Shown here: piece by piece, positions 28,801 through 34,276 of the stretch
Numbering within the stretch: position 1 is the stretch's first letter
Layout of the letters: each line of letters begins with the position of its first letter
Assembly: GCA_964058805.1 (NCBI GenBank)
Contig: CAXKVV010001616.1
Coordinates: 1 to 34,276, forward strand
Length of the DNA: 34,276 nt
Direction of reading: 5' to 3'
Source: Schoenoplectus triqueter
Taxonomy: Eukaryota; Streptophyta; Magnoliopsida; Poales; Cyperaceae
Program-made: the position numbers and the translations under genes
Notes under the pieces: model-generated
Databases searched by the model: none
Told to the model about the DNA's origin: nothing
The model's input: only the letters and a program-made list of their open reading frames with translations

Positions 28801-31800
28801 CAATGGGAGGTGATGCAGGATATTAAGGTGCAACACAATGAAATCATGGTAATGATTGAAAACCTGCAATCCGCGATCTATAACTCCGAGCTACTCAAGG
28901 AGGTGACGAGCGAACCCCGTTCCGGGACCCCTGAAAGACAAACACCCGATAGCGGCAAACGGGTAATTGTCATAGTAGATGAATCAAAGGGGGAAGAAAC
29001 GAAAGCCAAGCAGTCGACCGTCATGCAAACCCTCAAGGTCAAGAAGAGTAAACCATACTCTTTTCTGAGAAATAAGACAGCTCGGATATTTGAACAGGCC
29101 TTAAAGAGCGGATTGACACTTCCCGTCTGTAAAAGACCCGCCGACATAGAAAGAGCCGGCGAAGGCGAATTCTGCCCTTATCATCGCATACTGGGCCATA
29201 CAATTGAAGAATGTTGGGTATTCAAAGACCTAATAGAAGAAGGGCATAGAAACGGGACGATCCAACTCCCAAAGAGCTTTCAACAAGACCCAGCTCCGCA
29301 TAACTTGAATAACAAGGGCAAAGGGGTGGCTTATACGATCTCGCACACTCCCGTACCTAGTAAACCTAAGGCTGCGAGACGTAAGCCGATCAAAGAAATC
29401 TACCGCTCCAACTCAGTCATGAATATTGAAATAGAAGAAGAGATGGCAGCGCTAGAGATCACTGTGGTTCCCGAAAGGCATTTTAAAGACCTCATACCAA
29501 GGGAAGTGAACCACATCCAAACCCTAAAGACCTTTGTTGTGCCGGCAAAGGTAGAACGCCTCAAAGGGAAGACTATCATCCATAAGGCCATTATTTTCTA
29601 TCAGAGCGATTCAACCCAGTCTCTGAAGAATCCTGATCACAACACTTGGAAAAAGTGGGTGATAGAGCAAGAATCAGAGAATGCAACGAGCGATGACGCT
29701 GCATCTCATCCCTTTGGAAAGGAGCTATATAAATTGGCAAAAAGGGCGAAATGTCTAAGGGACATATCCAAGGCCGAGGCCAAGCGCTTTGATGAACTCT
29801 GGAATGGCGGCCAGAATAAAGTCCTGGGCCTGGACGGTAAAATAAAATACACCCGGGGATTAGGGTATAACTGCGATGACGCAGCATGTTTTGAGGGGTC
29901 TCTCGACGAGTACCGTATGAAAGAGAGCTGCTGCATGACTTCTGTTGAAATGCCGGACCATGAAACAGAAGAGGACAATACCCCGGTCCTGAAAAATGCT
30001 TTGAAGCAGCTAGAAAAGGAACCTAACACGGTCGATGAGTTAGCAGAAATCAATCTGGGGACGGAAAAAGACCCACGACCAACTTTCATAAGCGCGTCAT
30101 TGTCAGAAGAGGTGGCTGACAGGTTGAAGGCATTCCTTAGAAGTTATATGGACTGCTTCGCTTGGAGTTATAAAGAAATGCCTGGATTAGATCCCAACGT
30201 GGCGGTCCATTATTTGAAAATCGATCCAACCTTCAAGCCAATTAAACAAGCGCCGAGGCGGATGAGAATAGAACTCGAAGAGAAGGTCGTGGAAGAGACA
30301 AAGAAGCTCATCGACGCCGGCTTCATACGGGAAGAAGAAACGCCAGAATGGGTGGCTAGCATTGTCCCGGTTAAGAAGAAAATTGGGCAAATCCGCATTT
30401 GCGTGGACTTTCGGGACTTGAACAAGGCGTGCCCTAAAGATGATTTCCCGCTCCCAGTAACCGAAATCATAATTGACCATACATCCTCCTATGAAGTCTT
30501 CTCCTTCATGGACGGTTATGCGGGCTATAATCAAATTAAAATGGCGCCAGAAGATGAGAGGCATACGGCATTCCGCACGCCGATTGGCATATATTGTTAC
30601 AAGGTCATGCCGTTTGGGCTCAAAAATGCGGGAGCCACCTACCAACGGGCGATGACGAAAATATTCGATGATCTAATCCACAAGATAGTCGAGTGCTATG
30701 TGGACGACCTAGTCATCAAGGCCATGTCATATGAAGAACACCTCCAATATCTCGAGGTCGTTTTCAACCGCCTGAGAGAACATGCGCTCAAGTTAAACCC
30801 GTTGAAATGCGCATTCATGGTATCATCCGGTAAATTTTTGGGGTTTGTAGTACGCCACAGGGGCATTGAGATAGACCCGGGCAAGATCAAAGCAATAACT
30901 GAACTATCCCCGCCAAAGAATTTAAAACAATTGCGATCTTTGCAAGGGCAATTGGCGTACATCAGGCGGTTTATAGCCAACCTATCGGGTAAAATCCAAC
31001 CCTTCACCCGGCTGACTAAGAAGAATATCCCGTTTAAGTGGGATGGTGAGTGCCAGCGAGCCTTTGAAGAAATCAAGGCATATCTACTCAACCCTCCAGT
31101 GTTGGCAGCGCCCATACCCGGAAAGGAACTTATTCTATACACGACCGCCCTGGATGGATCCTTGGGAGCTTTGTTGGCACAAGAAAACCAGGATGGTAAT
31201 CAAAATGCGCTATATTACTTAAGTCGCATGATGGTAGGGGCAGAACACGGGTATTCACCGATTGAGAAGCATTGTTTAGCCCTAATCTTCGCGGTGAAGA
31301 AGTTGAGGCACTACATGCTAGCCCACAAAATCATTTTAATATCCAAAGTGGACCCTCTCAAGTATCTGATGACTCGGCCAATGCTGACGGGGAGGCTGGC
31401 CAAGTGGGCTATCATTCTCACCGAGTTCGACATCACTTATACACCGCAAAAGGCGATCAAGGGGCAGGCGCTAGCAGATTTCCTGGCTGCACACCCGATT
31501 CAAGATGACTCCCCATTAAAATGTGACTTTCCCGACGAGGAAACTCTACATGTTGAAGAAGGAGACCCTATATGGGAGTTGTACTTTGATGGTGCTTCTT
31601 CAATCAAGCCAATCGCGGGCCCGGGAGTCCCAACTGTGCGAGCTGGCGCAGGACTAGTCTTCGTAACCCCGGAAGGCGGGATAATACGACATTCTCTGGC
31701 TTTAACCGAACCATGCACAAATAATGAAGCAGAGTATGAGGCACTCATCGCCGGACTAGAGTTGTCACTGGAGCTAGGGATCAAGGCTGTACGCATCTTT

Positions 31801-33378
31801 GGCGATTCACAGCTGATAATAAATCAAATAATTGGCGAATATAAGGTCCTAAAGCCGGAGCTAATACAATATCACCAGAAGGCCATGGAACTAATGAAGA
31901 AAATCCCATACGTGTCCATCGAGAAAGTCACGAGGGCCGTGAATGGTGAAGCAGATGCGTTGGCCAAACTCGCCAAGGAGCTGGGTGAACCAACAGAACC
32001 GGAAATCCACATCATCGTTCGTAATAGAAGGCCATTATCATTGTGTCAAATAACAGATGATGCGAATAATGAAGGCACTGGACCAGAAAAGATGGAATGC
32101 CAAGAAGCAATGATAACTGAAGACGATGATTGGAGACAGCCGTTCATCGAATATTTCCGGCATGGCACTCTCCCCAAGGATAAAAGAGTCGCTGATCAAC
32201 TAAGAAAGCGGGTACTACGGTATGCGTATGTGGGCAACACATTATACCGTAGGTCTTATGATCAGTTGTGGCTAAGATGTGTATCAGGGCCTGAAGCCGA
32301 GCAGGTTATGAAAGAAGTTCATTCCGGGCTATGCGGAGCACATCAGTCTGGGCCAAAAATGAAGTTGAAGATCAAGCGAATGGGGTATTATTGGCCCACG
32401 ATGGTGGCTGATTGTGAAGAGCACGCAAAGAAGTGCCGCATGTGCCAGATACATGGCCCTTTTATACATCAAGCGCCAAGCCCATTGCACCCCACGGTAG
32501 CATCCTGGCCATTTAATATGTGGGGCACAGATATAGTGGGGCCCATAGACCCTCCGACGTCGAGAGGTCACCGATTCATCCTGGCGGCAACGGATTATTT
32601 TACAAAATGGGCCGAAGCCATCCCACTCAAAGAAGTCAAAGCATCCGATGTGGTTAAGTTCTTCAAGACGCACATCCTCTACCGATTTGGTACCCCACAA
32701 CGGATAATATCCGATAATGGGACGGCCTTCAAGAGCTCCAAAGTCTATGCCCTGGCGGAACAATTTAACATTGATTGGAGATTCTCGTCCATTTATAACC
32801 CGAGAGCCAACGGCCTGGCCGAAGCCTTTAACAAAACTCTAATAAATATCATGAAGAAGACCGTAGACGGCAACCAACGAGACTGGGATAATCGTCTACA
32901 GGAGGCATTATGGGCTTATCGGACCACGTACCGAACGCCTACGCAAGCTACCCCGTATTCTCTGGCTTTTGGGGTTGAAGCCGTCCTCCCTCTTGAGGTA
33001 GAATTACCGTCATTGCGGGTGGCTATGCAAAATGATATGACCATGGATGAATGCCAACAACTTAGACTGGACGAGTTGGATGCCATGGACGAGAAGAGAT
33101 TAATAGCCCAACAGAACCTTGAAATATATCAGGCAAAAATGGCAAGGGCATATGACAAGATGGCGCGAGTCAGGGCATTTCAACAAGGGGAGCTTGTTCT
33201 TGTCCTTAAGAGGCCGATCATTGGCCGGCACATCGGCCCGAAATTCTCTCCGAACTGGGAAGGGCCATATGTAATTGAGAAGGTATACGAGGGCGGCGCA
33301 TACCAACTCATAGATCATGAAGGTGAAAGGCCCATGCCACCGATTAATGGGCGATACCTGAAGAAGTACTACACATAG
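24253..33378 (+). CDS. Gag-Pol polyprotein, Tat/Ogre-like Ty3/gypsy retrotransposon
   Basis: One uninterrupted frame of 3041 residues encodes capsid protein and all replication enzymes. Order: basic Pro/Ser-rich N-terminal extension (1-520); coiled coil (about 405-450); Gag core (530-705); Cys/His knuckle (815-828); aspartic protease (about 1150-1265, D1180-A-G); acidic linker with a second knuckle (1641-1654); reverse transcriptase (about 1986-2210, YVDD 2149-2152); degenerate RNase H (2263-2416); archaeal-type RNase H (2439-2580); integrase with HHCC, D2760/D2821/E2857 and GPY/F (3004-3006). The dual RNase H is the mark of the Tat group. The start at 24253 is the first ATG; residue 14 (24292), after a splice-acceptor-like CAG, is a good alternative. 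There is no frameshift or stop, so the copy may be recent or active. Gag and Pol share a frame, so their ratio must be set by processing or splicing. Confidence 0.96.
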   Translation: MTNNFQVFLFLQEMAFFGNFNLAPYTVTPAQSPEGKLFMFFGTIPQELTIYGPAPVAAFTPATVQISILDEKEETITLTPKGISNNIMASPTTSPKRRRRPSKKTAPKAAAQTARNSQASRKRALDAYQNQLVARPAIPVSNKFTALRIVAKNSATGQLRQAWEVPKPTPRPSQRPQRRQDKSQTPAEAIYKAHRALNQRKSVRNARSRRYVSRPNQSQGMAQPQTIASTPNSRRYTPKATPSTQQVWVPKGSQPTKPKSQAQPSKAGRSNAPPESVFSRLGQKSVFSRLGSRIPLNNLKITAPDQAKKKRRTARYEEHFSVNTISISYDTDPDTDGEVNMVQDDQSPPNQAHVTNTNKNNGRKGRPPKRVNPEGNSREGEDHNENPDLFDNEGDVETRPEMPIDEIEILKGHIEARDEELIRQRELIATMLKQNEELIKAVKSLQESQDANFKAGSSRQEGVHSTKSNHKGKQPVDSKPHPHRTIDVEAEPTGISRKEIQAMIAQQMQIAGGGYAIPPVKNCGHPYPAIYDLEEYPKGYVIPRFRTFSGEGNKDLNPEQHLAHFVASCGNTGGNDALLLRQFPQSLVGTAFQWYYSLENNSIRTWDEMADSFRARFVMVSDKINIADLASTKPKKGESMTDFINRWRNLSIKCDRTLTEDEAVNLIMKNIDGWMGMLLGVTKVNTFKDLLRSVSNMEGMSPHTVPSFMNNRPQRGARAETKVAFTSLKDKMVANADTQGGSSSTNGNNYNKGPRPNPGGSSRSFESLKQKKSKPYSFRKDKVAQIFRGALKNGLTLPASKRPEDADKSDEPNFCPYHRIIGHSIEDCWVFKDWVEKAYKNGEITLPKGFLQSPSAHEQANTISHEEEEVPGQSCEDQEEQWTTHLSKKSIKMLKALKKEPGMKWKDDITPVVPPKPRVYYKVDQSQNQVLKKKKKHRNNKSKKNKIEEYEQGSPEVITLQHFISKEDWEKLTLGQKKENVDEEINKEESEEIWGASCNMVYSSHDEDMPTLEEMFFPNDEGEASTSGTKNEECKAVLRSGTYIPERQAPKDSDKGKDKALNKGKEVENPSKNPEKTRSTGEEYNVLAHLRKIPALLSIFDALMMSQDLREVLIQALQDPEKYKSYFVEQNMQEALFTAKRAACINFTDDDLLIGTVDHNRPLYITGNCGGQKIGRILVDAGSSINIMPLKTLKTITLDVKNLSDEKVIIHGFNQNSQKALGAITLNLQCGSLKAPTKFYVIDAETSYRALLGRPWLHSNQVIPSTLHQCLKYIENGKQKRIDGDVKPFGVHEIKFNDAQYFLPKSAVAPSRPITKAGQKSFNKGPKFDTSSGEEEEVKFNIKPRGARAQRPGRKSGEEATFRFKQVATYKAQIKPSEIKSSDSEEEVIFNFKPANTPQIQIIEATSGEESEDSSNPGDTTSGEESGHDRQPWEEESDEEIIYHILKKPYKGPETDNESEESYMINTGPSSGRDNPVRPRPINEERSWRENFEGRVWNAIDEIRHQVENNRREVSEQWEVMQDIKVQHNEIMVMIENLQSAIYNSELLKEVTSEPRSGTPERQTPDSGKRVIVIVDESKGEETKAKQSTVMQTLKVKKSKPYSFLRNKTARIFEQALKSGLTLPVCKRPADIERAGEGEFCPYHRILGHTIEECWVFKDLIEEGHRNGTIQLPKSFQQDPAPHNLNNKGKGVAYTISHTPVPSKPKAARRKPIKEIYRSNSVMNIEIEEEMAALEITVVPERHFKDLIPREVNHIQTLKTFVVPAKVERLKGKTIIHKAIIFYQSDSTQSLKNPDHNTWKKWVIEQESENATSDDAASHPFGKELYKLAKRAKCLRDISKAEAKRFDELWNGGQNKVLGLDGKIKYTRGLGYNCDDAACFEGSLDEYRMKESCCMTSVEMPDHETEEDNTPVLKNALKQLEKEPNTVDELAEINLGTEKDPRPTFISASLSEEVADRLKAFLRSYMDCFAWSYKEMPGLDPNVAVHYLKIDPTFKPIKQAPRRMRIELEEKVVEETKKLIDAGFIREEETPEWVASIVPVKKKIGQIRICVDFRDLNKACPKDDFPLPVTEIIIDHTSSYEVFSFMDGYAGYNQIKMAPEDERHTAFRTPIGIYCYKVMPFGLKNAGATYQRAMTKIFDDLIHKIVECYVDDLVIKAMSYEEHLQYLEVVFNRLREHALKLNPLKCAFMVSSGKFLGFVVRHRGIEIDPGKIKAITELSPPKNLKQLRSLQGQLAYIRRFIANLSGKIQPFTRLTKKNIPFKWDGECQRAFEEIKAYLLNPPVLAAPIPGKELILYTTALDGSLGALLAQENQDGNQNALYYLSRMMVGAEHGYSPIEKHCLALIFAVKKLRHYMLAHKIILISKVDPLKYLMTRPMLTGRLAKWAIILTEFDITYTPQKAIKGQALADFLAAHPIQDDSPLKCDFPDEETLHVEEGDPIWELYFDGASSIKPIAGPGVPTVRAGAGLVFVTPEGGIIRHSLALTEPCTNNEAEYEALIAGLELSLELGIKAVRIFGDSQLIINQIIGEYKVLKPELIQYHQKAMELMKKIPYVSIEKVTRAVNGEADALAKLAKELGEPTEPEIHIIVRNRRPLSLCQITDDANNEGTGPEKMECQEAMITEDDDWRQPFIEYFRHGTLPKDKRVADQLRKRVLRYAYVGNTLYRRSYDQLWLRCVSGPEAEQVMKEVHSGLCGAHQSGPKMKLKIKRMGYYWPTMVADCEEHAKKCRMCQIHGPFIHQAPSPLHPTVASWPFNMWGTDIVGPIDPPTSRGHRFILAATDYFTKWAEAIPLKEVKASDVVKFFKTHILYRFGTPQRIISDNGTAFKSSKVYALAEQFNIDWRFSSIYNPRANGLAEAFNKTLINIMKKTVDGNQRDWDNRLQEALWAYRTTYRTPTQATPYSLAFGVEAVLPLEVELPSLRVAMQNDMTMDECQQLRLDELDAMDEKRLIAQQNLEIYQAKMARAYDKMARVRAFQQGELVLVLKRPIIGRHIGPKFSPNWEGPYVIEKVYEGGAYQLIDHEGERPMPPINGRYLKKYYT
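24286..24289 (+). promoter_or_regulatory. Candidate 3' splice site at the gag start
   Basis: A T-rich tract (about 24263-24285) ending TTTTTGCAG/GAAATGG has the look of a plant acceptor, with CTAAT near 24257 as a possible branch point. The ATG at 24292 follows at once. If used, translation would begin at residue 14 of the long frame. Confidence 0.4.
25840..26367 (+). other. Gag capsid core (Retrotrans_gag type)
   Basis: Residues about 530-705. Features of the plant Ty3/gypsy Gag family include FRTFSGEG, then LLLRQFPQSLVGTAFQWYY, TWDEMADSFRARF and ESMTDFINRWRNL. It assembles the virus-like particle. The region just after (about 706-770) is Gly/Asn/Ser-rich. Confidence 0.85.
26566..26805 (+). 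other. Knuckle module 1
   Basis: Residues 772-851: KSKPYSF, then 42 residues to a C-X2-H-X4-H-X4-C motif (C815, H818, H823, C828) and CWVFKD. This resembles a CCHC nucleocapsid knuckle with His for the second Cys. Probable nucleic-acid binding. A related module follows the protease at 1598-1679. Confidence 0.75.
27700..28050 (+). other. Aspartic protease domain
   Basis: Residues about 1150-1265. The catalytic motif is VDAGSSINIMP with D1180, followed by VIIHGF and the LLGRPWLH flap-end motif (about 1251-1258). D-A-G in place of D-T/S-G is common in this plant group. It should cut the polyprotein. Confidence 0.85.
28240..28920 (+). other. Acidic repeat linker and second coiled coil
   Basis: Residues about 1330-1555. 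Three loose repeats join an acidic run to a basic-aromatic end: SGEEEEVKFNIKP (1332), SGEEATFRFKQ (1356) and SDSEEEVIFNFKP (1382). More Glu/Ser-rich sequence follows and then a predicted coiled coil (about 1493-1553). I know no domain for it. Confidence 0.6.
29044..29289 (+). other. Knuckle module 2 (between protease and RT)
   Basis: Residues 1598-1679 repeat module 1 at the same internal spacing: KSKPYSF, 42 residues, C1641-X2-H1644-X4-H1649-X4-C1654, then CWVFKD and an LPKSF end matching LPKGF. An internal duplication with sequence divergence. Its position in Pol, not Gag, is unusual. Confidence 0.8.
30208..30880 (+). other. Reverse transcriptase domain
   Basis: Residues about 1986-2210. 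Catalytic aspartates are D2087 (FMDGYAGYNQI) and D2151/D2152 (YVDD). Other RT motifs are present: ICVDFRDLNKACPKD, FRTPIGIYCYKVMPFGLKNA and KFLGF. All expected residues are in place. Confidence 0.95.
31039..31500 (+). other. First RNase H, degenerate
   Basis: Residues 2263-2416 match the usual gypsy RNase H by FKWDGECQRAF and YSPIEKHCLALIFAVKKLRHYM. The first catalytic Asp (of TDAS) is Thr at 2298, and the Asp of the TDH-type motif is Lys at 2365 (SKVDPLKYL). Probably no longer catalytic; it may serve as a connection domain. Confidence 0.75.
31567..31992 (+). other. Second RNase H, archaeal type
   Basis: Residues 2439-2580: LYFDGASS (D2446), NNEAEYEAL (E2492), IFGDSQLI (D2518) and NGEADALAKLA (D2568). 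All four catalytic acids are present. This extra domain is known from Tat-group plant elements and likely removes the RNA template. Confidence 0.88.
32300..33378 (+). other. Integrase with HHCC, DDE core and GPY/F module
   Basis: Zinc-binding H2690, H2697, C2728, C2731. Core acids D2760 (WGTDIVGP), D2821 (ISDNGTAF) and E2857, with 35 residues between the last two. The C-terminal module ends NWEGPYVI (GPY at 3004-3006) and then runs to the TAG stop. No chromodomain follows, in keeping with Tat rather than chromovirus elements. Confidence 0.92.
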
Positions 33379-34276
33379 CCCGGAGCGGGGCCAACCGAGT
33401 AGTATCTATTGTAAATAAATAAGGAGGGAATAAGTGTTCGTTTACACACACGTGCACGAAACACGAACCCATGTCTAACCTCCACTTTTGCATAAAAATC
33501 CTAAAACCCTACTTGTGCATCTGTAAATAGAATGCATCCAAAAATCCAAAACCACACAAACACATTTAGCCCTATAAAAATAAAAAATAGAATAAGGGAA
33601 TACAACGCCAAAACCACGCGAGAATGTAAGGCGAGAGCTTTGGTGTTTGGGCTCACAATACAAATACCACTGGGTTCGTCCATTTGATACAGAATAAACA
33701 CAAAAATGGGCAGGGTTTGCAGTTTGTCCCTCAAACTATCTGTTGCCCAATGACGAAAGTTGCTCATATTGGTCGCCTGCGGCGCAAGTCAAAGGATAGG
33801 TCGAGCAAATTGGTGGCTAGTAAATAGTCGCTTCTGAGGGCATGTAAATAAATAACTCTCGTATTATTAGTAGCATGTATCACTAATAACAAAAATTTGC
33901 CCTCTTCTAATAAAATAAAAGGATATATATGTAAAACAATAAAAACTTACTTTCCTACTCATAAAAAATAAAAAAAAATAAAAATAAATAAAAATAATAA
34001 AACATTTTCAATAAGGGGTTGCCACCTTTGTCCCCGACACCACGAGTGTTATACAAAGCCAGGTTGGGCGCATTCATCCGTAAAAGCACCACACGCCCGA
34101 AGAAATGGTGTGTCATAATCCCACGACATATCATGGAGGGGTCAGACTAAGGGTTTACGCTTGTACCCGACATTTCATGTTAAACAAAGCGGCTCGCTTA
34201 AAGAAGTGACTCAGGTCATGGAGAGCGGACCTACCCGATGAAAGCCTGTCTCGCAGGGATGCGTGATGGATGTTTG
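33379..34276 (+). other. Non-coding 3' region of the element
   Basis: About 0.9 kb after the polyprotein stop, with an A-rich tract at about 33951-34005. I see no polypurine tract next to a TGTTTACC, no satellite units and no LTR start, so the 3' LTR lies outside. The two short minus-strand frames at 33475-33767 are not supported as genes. Confidence 0.7.

Noticed and set aside
33475..33767. Two minus-strand frames after pol as an antisense ORF of Tat type
   Set aside because: Only 62 and 88 codons, overlapping, hydrophobic and without recognisable features.

Overview
The window looks like repeat-rich plant nuclear DNA. I see no host gene, rRNA or tRNA. The plant call rests on a large Ty3/gypsy polyprotein of the Tat/Ogre-like group: RT, a degenerate RNase H, a second archaeal-type RNase H, and an integrase with a GPY/F end. 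The species cannot be determined from the sequence.

Layout. (1) 1-6339 is a tandem array of a 58-bp satellite, broken at 1873-2534 by a 662-bp LTR-like insertion. (2) 6340-14057 is a very long LTR (about 7.7 kb, TGT...ACA) standing alone, flanked by near-identical 5-bp sequences and by a satellite unit that reads continuously across it, so it is best read as a solo LTR inserted into the array. (3) 14058-17148 is satellite again, forward to about 15938 and then inverted. (4) 17149-24005 is a second, diverged LTR (about 6.9 kb). It is followed by a PBS-like site, a 113-bp duplication of LTR end plus PBS, a short leader, and one uninterrupted 3041-codon Gag-Pol frame (24253-33378). (5) 33379-34276 is A-rich non-coding sequence, probably the element's 3' region. 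The 3' LTR lies beyond the window.

How it works together. LTR2 plus the polyprotein form the 5' part of a retrotransposon inserted into the satellite. LTR1 is a relative from the same family. Both LTRs share an order of parts: an early TATA box followed at once by a hairpin; clusters of TCP-type, G-box and CCAAT motifs; a poorly conserved middle with a second TATA box; about 1.2 kb of very AT-rich DNA; and a hairpin-rich 3' part.

The most unusual signal is in the LTR 3' parts. There are arrays of short hairpins (14 in LTR1, 8 in LTR2) whose loop is nearly constant (GATCTGTAGTA type) while the stem changes with compensating substitutions, usually with a 1-nt bulge at the same place. At least three further hairpin families in the LTRs show the same pattern of fixed loop or flanks and changing stem. 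This suggests selected RNA or single-strand DNA structures in the element's long leader. All alignments here were made by eye; no folding program or database search was run.
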